NCBI RefSeq assembly: GCF_049994905.1
Contig: NZ_CP188258.1
Location: 1,736,001 to 1,800,000, forward strand
DNA: 64,000 nucleotides
Reading direction: 5' to 3'
DNA from: Diaminobutyricibacter sp049994905
GTDB taxonomy: Bacteria; Actinomycetota; Actinomycetes; Actinomycetales; Microbacteriaceae
Notes under the pieces: generated by a model
The model's database searches: none
The model's input: the letters and a program-made list of their open reading frames with translations, nothing else
What the model was told of the DNA's origin: nothing
Translations under genes and position numbers: made by a program
Shown here: in pieces, positions 1-8,179 of the stretch
How the letters are laid out: every line of letters begins with the position of its first letter
How positions within the stretch are numbered: position 1 is the stretch's first letter

Positions 1-732
1 CGTCGCCCGCATGAGCTGTCCGGCGGTGAGCAGCAGCGCGTCGCCATCGCCCGTGCCGTGGTGAACAAGCCGCAGGTGCTCCTGGCCGACGAGCCGACCG
101 GCAACCTCGACCCCGCGACCAGCGCAGGGATCATGGCCGTACTCGAACGGATCAATGCCGGCGGGACGACCGTGCTCATGGCGACCCACGAAGCAGGGAT
201 CGTCGACCAGATGAAGCGACGCGTCATCGAGTTGGTGAACGGGCAGATCGTGCGCGACGAACGGCACGGAGGCTACGGCTTCACCGCGGCGATCCCGACG
301 GCGCACATCGCGGTCCCCGATGAGCCTGCCGACGCTGTCACACGCAATACGGCTCCGACACGCCTGCCATTGCACCAGGCGACGGGGCCTGTCGAGCCTG
401 TCCAGGCCGAACCCGCCCAGCCCGTACAGATGGCACCGTTCGCGCCGCCCGCGACTACGCCCGTGACTCCGCCCGCGGAGCCCGTCGCACAGGAAGAGCC
501 CGAGCCGCAGTATGAGCCCGCCACGGCATCCGCCGGCCCGTCGCCGAGCGACACCGGGCAGGTCGCTGTGAGCGCGCACTTCGCCGCTCCTCCCACGCAA
601 CCCGTCATGCGCCCGCGACTGACCGACCACGAGCTTCCCGAACAGCTGAGCCTTGCCGAGAAGCTGGGCCTGCGGGCCCCCGGCGGCCATGACGACGACC
701 TCGGCGAACAGAATGTGGGGCCGACGAAATGA
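1..732 (+). CDS. ftsE: Cell division ATP-binding protein FtsE, 5'-truncated by window edge
   Basis: The reading frame is open from base 1 and continues off the left edge, so only the C-terminal 243 residues are visible. It starts inside the ABC signature (LSGGEQQRVAIARA), followed by Walker B with the catalytic Glu (VLLADEPTGNLD) and the switch His region (MATHEAG). FtsE powers FtsX to activate peptidoglycan hydrolases at the septum. After the normal end of the ATPase fold (about visible residue 90) comes a ~150-residue Pro/Ala/Glu-rich tail, which ordinary FtsE (about 229 aa in total) lacks. The stop overlaps the ftsX start (ATGA, 729-732), so the two are translationally coupled. An in-frame GTG at 58 is internal, not the start. 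Confidence 0.95.
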   Translation, partial: RRPHELSGGEQQRVAIARAVVNKPQVLLADEPTGNLDPATSAGIMAVLERINAGGTTVLMATHEAGIVDQMKRRVIELVNGQIVRDERHGGYGFTAAIPTAHIAVPDEPADAVTRNTAPTRLPLHQATGPVEPVQAEPAQPVQMAPFAPPATTPVTPPAEPVAQEEPEPQYEPATASAGPSPSDTGQVAVSAHFAAPPTQPVMRPRLTDHELPEQLSLAEKLGLRAPGGHDDDLGEQNVGPTK

Positions 733-1634
733 GGTTCGGACTGATCTGGTCTGAGGTCGTAAGTGGTCTCAGGCGCAACATGTCGATGGTCATCTCCGTC
801 ATCCTGGTGACCTTCATCTCGCTCACCTTCGTGGGCGCGGCCGTGCTGCTGCAGATGCAGATCGGCCAGATGAAGACGTACTGGTACGACCGCGCACAGG
901 TCGCGGTGTACATGTGCACGGCGACGGACGCGTGCCCGGGCGGCGAGGCATCGGCAGAGCAGATCGCGGCCGTCAAGACGCAGCTCGGGTCGGCGACCCT
1001 GACCCCGTACATCCAAAAGTTCTACTTCGAGAACCACCAGCAGGGCTACGAGCAGTTCAAGAAGCAGTTCAAAGGCAACCCGGTCGCCGACTTCGTCACG
1101 CCCGACCTGATTCCGCAGACGTTCTGGGTGAACCTGAAGAACCCATCGCAGTCCGACGTGCTGTCTGAGACGTTGTCATCGCTGGCGGGGGTGCAGAGCG
1201 TCGTCGACCAGCGGACGTACCTCGATCAGATCTTCTCCATCCTGAATGCCGCGAGTTACACCGCGATCGGGATAGCCGCGCTGATGCTCGTCGCCGCGGC
1301 GTTGCTCATCGCCACGACCATCCGGCTCTCTGCGTTCTCGAGACGCAGGGAACTCGGAATCATGAGACTTGTCGGCGCATCCAATCGCTTCATCCAGACG
1401 CCGTTCGTGCTCGAGGGCGTCTTCGCGGCGCTGATCGGCTCGGTGCTCGCGGCCGGCGCAGTGCTGGCGATCGTGCACTTCTTCGTGCGCGGGTTCCTCG
1501 TGCACCGCATCGTCTCGATCAACTTCGTGAGTGAAAGCGATGCCCTGGTGGTGGTGCCGATCCTGATACTGGTCGGTGTCGTGCTCGCCGCGATCTCTGC
1601 GAACTTCGCCATCACTCGGTACCTCAAGGTCTAG
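729..1634 (+). CDS. ftsX: Cell division protein FtsX (permease-like)
   Basis: 301 aa, the usual length for actinobacterial FtsX. One N-terminal membrane helix (about residues 20-45) is followed by an extracytoplasmic domain of about 120 residues and three C-terminal helices with the FtsX/MacB-type core (SRRRELGIMRLVGAS). It forms the FtsEX complex that signals across the membrane to septal peptidoglycan hydrolases. It overlaps ftsE by 4 bp and is followed after 65 bp by smpB, the common actinobacterial order. Two Cys residues in the ectodomain (near residues 63 and 69) could form a disulfide; that is inference. Confidence 0.95.
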   Translation: MRFGLIWSEVVSGLRRNMSMVISVILVTFISLTFVGAAVLLQMQIGQMKTYWYDRAQVAVYMCTATDACPGGEASAEQIAAVKTQLGSATLTPYIQKFYFENHQQGYEQFKKQFKGNPVADFVTPDLIPQTFWVNLKNPSQSDVLSETLSSLAGVQSVVDQRTYLDQIFSILNAASYTAIGIAALMLVAAALLIATTIRLSAFSRRRELGIMRLVGASNRFIQTPFVLEGVFAALIGSVLAAGAVLAIVHFFVRGFLVHRIVSINFVSESDALVVVPILILVGVVLAAISANFAITRYLKV

Positions 1635-1699
1635 ACGCGATAGACTGGCTGGCTCGCTGAAAAAGGCGGGCATCCACCAAGTTTGTTCAGGAGTGCGCT

Positions 1700-2176
1700 G
1701 TGCCCAGGGAACGTGGCCAGAAAGTCGTGGCCACCAATCGTAAAGCCCGCCACGACTACACCATCGAAGACACCTATGAGGCCGGACTGGTCCTCACCGG
1801 TACAGAGGTGAAGTCGCTGCGGGCAGGTCGCGCGTCTCTCGTCGACGGGTACGCCTACGTCGACGGGGGCGAGGCGTGGCTCGATGCCGTGCACATCCCG
1901 GAGTACGCCGATGGCACCTGGAACAATCACGCTCCGAGGCGCAAGCGCAAACTGCTCCTGCACAAGGCTCAGATCCTGAAGATCCACAACAAGATCAAAG
2001 AGGGCGGCTACACGCTCGTGCCGCTGTCGATCTACTTCAGCGACGGGCGCGCGAAGGTCGAAATCGCCGTGGCGAAAGGCAAGCGCGAATACGACAAGCG
2101 CCAGGCCCTGCGTGAGCGGCAGGACAAACGCGAAGCCGACCGTGCGATGTCCAGCCGGCGCCACCTGGGGGAGTAA
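1700..2176 (+). CDS. smpB: SsrA-binding protein SmpB
   Basis: 158 aa, full length for the family. It starts with GTG at 1700, preceded by an AGGAG ribosome-binding site at about 1690. The N-terminus has the SmpB OB-fold signature (HDYTIEDTYEAGLVLTGTEV, then KSLR), and a basic C-terminal tail (KRQALRERQDKREADR) enters the ribosome in known SmpB proteins. SmpB delivers tmRNA to stalled ribosomes. The tmRNA gene lies 1.6 kb downstream on the same strand, so both parts of the trans-translation system are in this window. Confidence 0.97.
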   Translation: MPRERGQKVVATNRKARHDYTIEDTYEAGLVLTGTEVKSLRAGRASLVDGYAYVDGGEAWLDAVHIPEYADGTWNNHAPRRKRKLLLHKAQILKIHNKIKEGGYTLVPLSIYFSDGRAKVEIAVAKGKREYDKRQALRERQDKREADRAMSSRRHLGE

Positions 2177-2212
2177 TTGCCCGCAGACCGGAATGACGCC
2201 AGAGTGGAGACG

Positions 2213-2950
2213 ATGAAAACGGCCCGTCGCATCCCCGTTCCCGGCACCTACAATTTCCGCGACGTCGGAGGATATTCGGCAAGCGGCGGAACCATCCGGT
2301 CCGGCAAGCTGTTCCGCTCCGACGGTATCCACGCGCTCGGCGACACAGGCAAAGACGAATTGCGCGAACTCGGAGTCGGGGTCGTGATCGACCTGCGGGA
2401 CGACTTCGAGGTCGAAGCGATGCCGGACGATCTGGCAGGGCTCGACGTGGAGGTGCTACAGCTTCCCGTCTTCGAGGGGTCCGGCAAATCCCAGGACAGC
2501 GTCGGTATCACTCTCGAGGCGCTGTATGAGCGCATCGTGACCCTCCACTCCGATGTGGTGGCGGCGGCTTTGCGCGAGCTCGCGCACTCCGGCGAAAAGG
2601 CCGTGCTGATCCACTGCACGGCGGGCAAGGATCGCACCGGAATCGTGGTCGCGCTCGCCCTGCTCGCCGTCGGCGTCGACCGCGAGACCGTGATCGCCGA
2701 CTACGCGGAATCCGAAGCGAACCTTCGCGGGGCCTGGCTCGACGGGATGCTCGAGCTGATCAAGAGCCACGACGTCGAGATCACGCCGTCACTGCGGATT
2801 CTGCTCGGCGGGAGCCCTCCCGATGCCCTCAGGAGCGCGATCGACCTGATCGAGAAGAAGGACGGAAGCGTGCGGCAGTACCTGCTCGATGCGGGTCTCA
2901 GTGAGCTCGACCTGGCATCCCTCCGTTCGGTTCTCGTCGAGCCGAGCTAG
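2213..2950 (+). CDS. Tyrosine-protein phosphatase family protein (PF13350-like)
   Basis: 245 aa from ATG 2213. The N-terminus has the GTYNFRDVGGY motif typical of this family, and the active-site loop is HCTAGKDRTG (CX5R, with Cys as nucleophile). It probably dephosphorylates phosphotyrosine, or phosphoinositides as some relatives do; the substrate is unknown. The start is uncertain: a TTG at 2177, directly after the smpB stop and preceded by GGGGGAG, would add 12 residues, but the family begins close to the IPVPGTYNFRD segment. It is probably co-transcribed with smpB. It ends 19 bp before the convergent SIMPL gene. Confidence 0.85.
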   Translation: MKTARRIPVPGTYNFRDVGGYSASGGTIRSGKLFRSDGIHALGDTGKDELRELGVGVVIDLRDDFEVEAMPDDLAGLDVEVLQLPVFEGSGKSQDSVGITLEALYERIVTLHSDVVAAALRELAHSGEKAVLIHCTAGKDRTGIVVALALLAVGVDRETVIADYAESEANLRGAWLDGMLELIKSHDVEITPSLRILLGGSPPDALRSAIDLIEKKDGSVRQYLLDAGLSELDLASLRSVLVEPS

Positions 2951-2969
2951 CTCTGCCGGCTGGCCCGCA

Positions 2970-3635
2970 TCACGACGCGGCGAAGCGTGCGTGCACCTGC
3001 ACCTGGATGACGATCTCCTCGGGTTTGAGGGTGAGCGAGGCGCTTCCCGAATCCAGGGAGGCACGCGCGAACATGGGTTGGGGTGGCTGGACGGGTGCCG
3101 AGCCGTCTCCGAGCATCCCCGGGTCGCTGAGCGCGACCGGACGAACCGTGCTGAGCCCGAGACTTGTCGCGTAGACGGTCGCCTTCGCGACAGCGTTCTC
3201 GACCGCGCGCCGGCGCGCTTCCTGCACGAGGGTCTGGCGTCGCGCCTCGGTCAGGCTCCAGGTGACGCCGGAGATGGTGACGCCCTCCAGGAGGGAGACA
3301 GCACCGACCCAGTCGGAAAGCGCGGCCAGATCACTGAACGTCACGGCGAGGCCGAGTTCGGCGTGGTAGACGATCGGGAGTTGCTCGCCCGTCTGGCTCC
3401 ACGGCCGGTCACCTGTGACGCGCAGGTTGTCGGAGGTCCACAAGGTCACCGGCCCCGTCTGCGGGTTGTGCAGGTCGCGGAGCTCGGCCGTCAGCGAGAC
3501 CTGCCGCTCGGTCGTTCGGCCGAGCACGTCGTTCCTGTCCGGGCCGTCGTAGCCGACAGCAAGCTGCACGGAGCCGCGCTCGGCCGCATGCTTCAACTCG
3601 TACTCGCCCTGAACGGTGATGATCGTCTCTGTCAT
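2970..3635 (-). CDS. SIMPL (DUF541) domain-containing protein
   Basis: 221 aa with no signal peptide. It begins with TIITVQGEYELKHAAERGSVQLAVGY, a typical SIMPL/DUF541 beginning (shown here in part), and contains the conserved C-terminal stretch with ARRRAVENAVAKATVYATSLGL and the closing beta strand EEIVIQVQVHARF. SIMPL proteins form oligomeric shells or interact with signalling partners; several are periplasmic, but this one seems cytoplasmic. Its role here is unknown. It is convergent with the phosphatase gene and divergent from ssrA. Confidence 0.8.
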   Translation of the reverse strand: MTETIITVQGEYELKHAAERGSVQLAVGYDGPDRNDVLGRTTERQVSLTAELRDLHNPQTGPVTLWTSDNLRVTGDRPWSQTGEQLPIVYHAELGLAVTFSDLAALSDWVGAVSLLEGVTISGVTWSLTEARRQTLVQEARRRAVENAVAKATVYATSLGLSTVRPVALSDPGMLGDGSAPVQPPQPMFARASLDSGSASLTLKPEEIVIQVQVHARFAAS

Positions 3636-3650
3636 GAAGCGATCGTGGCA

Positions 3651-3679
3651 TAGAAACGGTCCACGGATTGTTGTATGCT
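3651..3679 (+). promoter_or_regulatory. Possible ssrA promoter
   Basis: A good -10 (TATGCT, 3674-3679) lies 17 bp after a weak -35 (TAGAAA, 3651-3656), about 80 bp before the mature tmRNA 5' end. This fits a precursor that is trimmed by RNase P. The -35 match is poor, so this is tentative. Confidence 0.3.
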
Positions 3680-3758
3680 GATGAGCTCGCCTTCAGGCGA
3701 TTGCAGTTCGACAAATCAACAGCGTGTGACAGTGACCCGGCTTGAACAAGCCGTGCAT

Positions 3759-4154
3759 GGGGATGATCGGTTTCGACATTGCCTGCGCAATTGTGAGAAG
3801 CGGGTCGAGGATGCAGGGTTATCTCGTTAACGACCTCTGCAAACAATAAGTGCCAATTCAAACAGCACTGTCTCTGCCAAGGCAGACTTCGCCCTCGCGG
3901 CGTAAGTTACCCTCCGGCAACTTATAGAGACCGTCAGACCGGGAATGCTCTCTACCTGGATCCTGGCGTTATTTAGAGAGATTGCTTCTGTGTTTCGTCT
4001 GAGGGCACAGAGGGACTTCAACTGAGACTGGGCTCGTTGGTTTAGCTGCCAATGGCAAATTCCAGAGCCGAGTAGAACGTTTCCATTGGATATGCCCGTA
4101 GAAGGCACATGACCACAGCAGTGGACGGGGGTTCAATTCCCCCCATCTCCACCA
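3759..4154 (+). ncRNA. ssrA: Transfer-messenger RNA (tmRNA)
   Basis: 396 nt including an encoded CCA. The 5' end GGGGATG (3759-3765) pairs with CATCTCC (4144-4150) to form the tRNA-like acceptor stem. The 5' D-loop region (TTTCGACAT) and the T-arm (GGGGGTTCAATTCCCCC) are present. The resume codon is GCC at 3852; the tag reads ANSNSTVSAKADFALAA and stops at TAA 3903-3905. The ALAA end is the standard ClpXP/ClpAP degron. It frees stalled ribosomes together with SmpB. The adaptor ClpS is also encoded in this window (43654-43965). Confidence 0.97.
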
Positions 4155-4202
4155 TTCGGTCGCTGTCACGCGTTGTTTGAGATCCGCGGAATTCCGCGGG
4201 AG

Positions 4203-4240
4203 TTGGGGCCTTTTCCGCTTGCGGAGGAGGCCCCAGTTTT
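4203..4240 (+). terminator. Strong hairpin terminator after ssrA
   Basis: TGGGGCCTTTTCCGC (4204-4218) pairs nearly continuously with GCGGAGGAGGCCCCA (4221-4235) across a 2-nt loop, with a few G-U pairs, and is followed by GTTTTG. This is a convincing intrinsic terminator about 50 bp after the tmRNA 3' end. Confidence 0.85.
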
Positions 4241-4423
4241 GTCTTGCCCAAGCACCCGTGTGCTTCGTCCACGCTCCAGACGCCCATAGCATTTCGGTTC
4301 CCGCAGATTAGAACCCCACGTCTTGCGCGCATGGCGTGGAGGTGTACGTTGGCGACGAAATCGCCCGGAGCCCCCGTGCTCCGGGCTCGCCCAAGGCGCT
4401 CGCGCGCAAGATCGGAGTCTTCA

Positions 4424-5065
4424 GTGAACGACGAACAGAATCGCGACAACCTGGAGCCGCTGTCGGCCGAGGAGTTGGCCGCCGAAGGAGTGACAGCGCT
4501 TCCCGACAAGGAGGTCGCGTCCATCCTCGACTTGAACGCGGACCTCAACATCGGTCTTGGACTGGCCGCTCCGGTCGACCTCGGCGTCGCCGCCAACGCG
4601 AATGTCGCGGCTCCGATCGAGGCGTCGGCCGGTGCCAACGTGCTGTCGGCGGGATCCACGGCTGTCGCGGGCGCCGATCAGAGCGCCGGCATCCACCAGG
4701 GCATCGCCGCGGATGCGGTGGCGAACTCGCAGCAGGCGAGCACCATGGCCCCTGCCGCCGACACCGGCACGCCTGCTCCGGCTCCGGCTCCCGCACCCAC
4801 CGCGACCCCGGGCTCGATCACGGACGGCAATCTGCTGAACGTCGACGTCAACGCCGCGGCCAACGCCCACATTGCAGCACCGATCAACGGTGCGGTCGCG
4901 GCGAACGCGAACGTCGCAGCGCCCATCGACGCCAGCGTCGCCGCCAACATCGGCACGATCGACAGCCAAGCCGCCGCGGTTTCGCACCAGGATGCGGCCA
5001 TCGACCAGAGCATCACCGGATCCGCGGACGCCACGGCCGGCCAGCAGTCCAGCATTCAGCAGTAA
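4424..5065 (+). CDS. Ala/Asn-rich two-module repeat protein with leader-like N-terminus
   Basis: 213 aa from GTG 4424, preceded by GGAG at 4414-4417. I do not recognise a named family. Residues about 10-35 (PLSAEELAAEGVTALPDKEV) resemble actinobacterial RiPP-type leader regions. Two ~58-residue modules follow (about 40-100 and 145-205), each with cores such as VAANANVAAPI and ANVAAPIDAS and ending in an A..DQSI-like segment. They are joined by a Pro/Ala linker. There is no Cys, signal peptide or membrane helix. The next gene starts 6 bp downstream and encodes a membrane M50 peptidase with a PqqD-like domain, so this may be its substrate. That functional link is inference. Confidence 0.75.
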   Translation: MNDEQNRDNLEPLSAEELAAEGVTALPDKEVASILDLNADLNIGLGLAAPVDLGVAANANVAAPIEASAGANVLSAGSTAVAGADQSAGIHQGIAADAVANSQQASTMAPAADTGTPAPAPAPAPTATPGSITDGNLLNVDVNAAANAHIAAPINGAVAANANVAAPIDASVAANIGTIDSQAAAVSHQDAAIDQSITGSADATAGQQSSIQQ

Positions 5066-5071
5066 CGCGCG

Positions 5072-7387
5072 GTGACCATCACACCGAACCGGCCGCCGCC
5101 GGAGCAGGACGCTCCGGCGGCTGGCGTCGCCGAGCCGGCAGCGGCCATCCCGTCACGGGCGCAGGGCATCGAGCTGATCGGCGCGATGCGCGGCTCGGGC
5201 TACCGGGTGCCGCCCTCCCTGGTGCGCCGGAGTGACGGGCAGACGCTGCAGTTGACCCCGCTGCTGTACGCCATCCTGGATGCGGTGGACGGCGAACGCA
5301 CCCTGCCCGAGATCGCCGCCCGAGCGACCGAGAGCACGGGACGCCTCGTGCGGGCGCAGGACGTATCGTCCCTCGTGGACTCGTCGCTGCGCCCGCTCGG
5401 TCTGCTCACCCAGCCGGACGGATCCGAGCCCGAAGTCAAGCGTTCCGACCCCCTGCTGGCGCTTCGCCTGCGCAAGGAGATCACGAATCCGGACGTCACA
5501 CGCCGGCTCACCGCTCCGTTCGCGCTGCTGTTCAACCCGTTCGTCGTGATCCTGGTGGTCTGCGTCTTCCTGGCGGCGTGCTGGTGGCTGCTGATGGTGG
5601 AGGGCCTCGCGGCGGCGACCGCTCACGCATTCCAGGACCCGGGCGTGCTTCTGCTGATCGTCGCTGTCACCGTGCTCTCGGCAGGATTCCATGAGTTCGG
5701 GCACGCGGCGGCCGCGCGCTACGGGGGCGCGACGCCCGGCCGGATGGGCATGGGTCTGTACCTGCTCTGGCCGGCCTTCTTCACCGACGTCACCGACTCG
5801 TACCGCCTGGGGCGGGCAGGACGGATCCGCACCGACCTCGGCGGCCTCTACTTCAACGCGATCGTCGCCGTCGTGATCGTCGGCGTCTGGTGGGGAACCC
5901 ACTACGACGCCCTCCTGCTGGTGGTCCTTACCCAGCTGCTGCAGATGGTCCACCAGCTCATCCCGATGGTGCGGTTCGACGGCTACCATGTGCTGGCCGA
6001 CATCACCGGTGTCCCGGACCTCTTCCAGCGCATCGGCCCCACGCTGGCCGGGCTTCTTCCCTGGCGGTGGGGTCGTCCCGCGTCCCGCACGCTGAAGCCG
6101 TGGGCGCGGGCGCTCGTCTGCGCCTGGGTCCTCGTCGTCGTCCCACTGCTCCTCTTCTCGCTGACGATGATGGTGCTGACCCTCCCTCGGGTGATCGCGA
6201 CAGCGGCCGTCGCGCTCGGCGAGCGCGGCCAGGCTCTCGGCCAGGAGGCCGCACGCGGCGACGTGACGGCCGTACTCGCTCAAGTCGCACTGATGCTGGC
6301 GACGGCCGTCCCCATCCTGGCGACCCTCTACATCCTCATCCGACTGGCTAAGACCAGCCTTGTCGCACTGTGGACCAAAACGCGACAGCGCCCCGGACGT
6401 CGCGCCGTCGCTGCCGCTCTCGTTCTCGCACTCATCGGTGGCCTGGCGTGGGCCTGGTGGCCGGCGCCGCAGACCTACCGTCCGATCCAGGCCTACGAAC
6501 GGGGCACGATTTCGGATGTGATCTCGCCCGTCGCCGCCCGCCCGGGCCACCTGACCGCGGGATCCGCCGGGCAGGTGCGAACCATCTGGCCTGCCGGAAC
6601 CGAGCGACCGACCCCTGACCATCCGCAGCTCGCCATGGTGCTCGTCCCGCGAGACGGTCATGCGCCGTCGTGGGTGTTCCCGTTCTCCAAGCCGCTGCCA
6701 CCGAAGCCCGGTGACAACCAGGCCCTCGCGGTCAACACCGCCAACGGATCGGTGCTCTACGACGTGGCGTTCGCTCTCGTCTGGGTAGACGGCGGCAGCG
6801 CGGCCCTGAACACGAACTCCGCCTACGCGTTCGCCAGCTGCAAGGGATGCACAACCGTCGCAGTCGCCTTCCAGGTCGTTCTGATCGTCGGGGAGTCACG
6901 CGTGGTCGTCCCCCAGAACCTCTCCGAGGCCGTGAACTACGGATGCGTCGACTGCCTCACCGCAGCCATCGCCCACCAGCTCGTCCTCACACTGAACGGC
7001 CCGCTCAGCGCGGACGGGATGACGCAGCTGAGTCGCCTGTGGGCGCAGATCGTAACGTTCTCCGAGAACCTTCAGGGTCTGCCGCTGTCAGAAGTGCAGG
7101 CACGGCTGCTGGACCTCGAGCAGCAGATCAAGGATGTGGTGAAGGCCGACTCCGCCGTGAGCCCGGGAGGGGCGACGTCGTCGACGTCCACGCAGACCCC
7201 GGGTCCGGTCCCGGCACCGACGACCGCCCCGTCCAGTGCTCCGGGGACGGAAGGTAGTTCGACTGGTGCCACAGACCAGCCCGGTGCGCCCCCATCGACA
7301 GGCTCTCCGACTCAGGTGCCGACAGGCGCACCGACTCCTACACCTGACCAGTCGACGCCCACCCCCACACCGATTGCGACACCATGA
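5072..7387 (+). CDS. Membrane M50-type zinc metallopeptidase with N-terminal PqqD-like domain
   Basis: 771 aa from GTG 5072. Residues about 45-115 look like a PqqD-type/RRE winged-helix domain (LTPLLYAILDAVDGERTLPEI). The M50 zinc site is HEFGH (207-211), with the distal FDGYHVLAD motif supplying the third ligand, within about eight membrane helices (roughly 150-480). An outer domain (about 480-690) carries paired CxxC motifs (C590/C593 and C625/C628), each followed by an AxAxQxVL-type strand. A Ser/Thr/Pro-rich tail of about 80 residues ends the protein. Intramembrane proteolysis of a peptide recognised by the N-terminal domain is likely. It is coupled to the upstream repeat protein, 6 bp away. 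Confidence 0.85.
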   Translation: MTITPNRPPPEQDAPAAGVAEPAAAIPSRAQGIELIGAMRGSGYRVPPSLVRRSDGQTLQLTPLLYAILDAVDGERTLPEIAARATESTGRLVRAQDVSSLVDSSLRPLGLLTQPDGSEPEVKRSDPLLALRLRKEITNPDVTRRLTAPFALLFNPFVVILVVCVFLAACWWLLMVEGLAAATAHAFQDPGVLLLIVAVTVLSAGFHEFGHAAAARYGGATPGRMGMGLYLLWPAFFTDVTDSYRLGRAGRIRTDLGGLYFNAIVAVVIVGVWWGTHYDALLLVVLTQLLQMVHQLIPMVRFDGYHVLADITGVPDLFQRIGPTLAGLLPWRWGRPASRTLKPWARALVCAWVLVVVPLLLFSLTMMVLTLPRVIATAAVALGERGQALGQEAARGDVTAVLAQVALMLATAVPILATLYILIRLAKTSLVALWTKTRQRPGRRAVAAALVLALIGGLAWAWWPAPQTYRPIQAYERGTISDVISPVAARPGHLTAGSAGQVRTIWPAGTERPTPDHPQLAMVLVPRDGHAPSWVFPFSKPLPPKPGDNQALAVNTANGSVLYDVAFALVWVDGGSAALNTNSAYAFASCKGCTTVAVAFQVVLIVGESRVVVPQNLSEAVNYGCVDCLTAAIAHQLVLTLNGPLSADGMTQLSRLWAQIVTFSENLQGLPLSEVQARLLDLEQQIKDVVKADSAVSPGGATSSTSTQTPGPVPAPTTAPSSAPGTEGSSTGATDQPGAPPSTGSPTQVPTGAPTPTPDQSTPTPTPIATP

Positions 7388-7442
7388 TGTGAGAGAGTGC
7401 CTGGGGCACCGGTGATATTTCGCGAGGCCGCCGAAGTATAAG

Positions 7443-7460
7443 CTCCGCCGCGGGCGGCGG
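7443..7460 (+). terminator. Possible GC hairpin between convergent operons
   Basis: CCGCC and GGCGG arms (within 7445-7460) form a compact GC-rich hairpin in the 81-bp gap between the M50 gene and kdpE, which converge here. There is no U-tract on either strand, so terminator function is uncertain. Confidence 0.3.
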
Positions 7461-7468
7461 CGAATTCG

Positions 7469-8179
7469 TCACTCGCTGTGGGTCTTGGGTTGCTCGTCGG
7501 GCTGGAAGCGGTAGCCCATTCCTGGTTCGGTCAGGATGTACCGGGGCCGGCTGGGGTCGGGCTCGAGTTTCTTTCGCAGTTGTGCGATGTAGAGACGGAG
7601 GTAGCCGGTGTCGCTCATGTGCTGCGGTCCACGTAACTCGGTGAGCATCGTGCGTTGGGTGATGAGTCTGCGCGGGTTGCGCAGCAGCAGTTCCAGGATC
7701 TGCCACTCGGTCGGCGTGAGCCGCACCGGCTCGGATTTCTCGCCGCGTCGTATGGTCACGACCTTGTCGCCGAGGTCGACGGTGACATCGGCGAAACGGA
7801 TGACCGGCGCGTCTGCGGAGCCGGAGCTTCGGCGGGTGAGGGCGCGGATGCGAGCGAGGAGTTCATCCGTGGCGAACGGTTTGGACACGTAGTCGTCGGC
7901 GCCGGCGTCGAGCGCCTCGACCTTGTCGGCTGCATCCGATCTGCCGGAGACGACCAGGATGGGCAGGGTGCTCCAGCCGCGCACCGCGATGATGACTTCT
8001 AGCCCGTTCAGTCGAGGCATTCCGAGGTCGAGAACGAGCAGATCGGGGCGTTCAGAGGCCACCAGGTCGAGTGCCTCTTTGCCGTCGCGGGCGACGAGCG
8101 GTTCGTAGCCGTGGGCGCGGAGGATGATTCGCAGCGCGCCGAGCATCTGGGGGTCGTCATCCGCGACGATGATCTTCAC
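7469..8179 (-). CDS. kdpE: Two-component response regulator KdpE
   Basis: 236 aa from GTG 8179, preceded by AAAGGGGCG. An upstream GTG-type extension to 8230 would lie wholly inside kdpD and is not needed. The receiver domain (about 1-120) has the DDD acidic pocket, the phosphoacceptor Asp in LLVLDLGMP, and Lys in VSKPF. The OmpR-type DNA-binding domain ends with RPRYILTEPGMGYRF. It activates kdp transcription on K+ limitation once phosphorylated by KdpD. Its start overlaps the kdpD end by 23 bp, the last gene of the operon. Confidence 0.95.
   Translation of the reverse strand: MKIIVADDDPQMLGALRIILRAHGYEPLVARDGKEALDLVASERPDLLVLDLGMPRLNGLEVIIAVRGWSTLPILVVSGRSDAADKVEALDAGADDYVSKPFATDELLARIRALTRRSSGSADAPVIRFADVTVDLGDKVVTIRRGEKSEPVRLTPTEWQILELLLRNPRRLITQRTMLTELRGPQHMSDTGYLRLYIAQLRKKLEPDPSRPRYILTEPGMGYRFQPDEQPKTHSE

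Noticed and set aside
17..57. ftsE starting at GTG 58
   Set aside because: The ABC signature motif is encoded in frame from base 1, upstream of that GTG.
5153..6661. 502-codon antisense frame over the M50 gene
   Set aside because: Shadow of high-GC third-position codons; the plus strand encodes clear M50 motifs.
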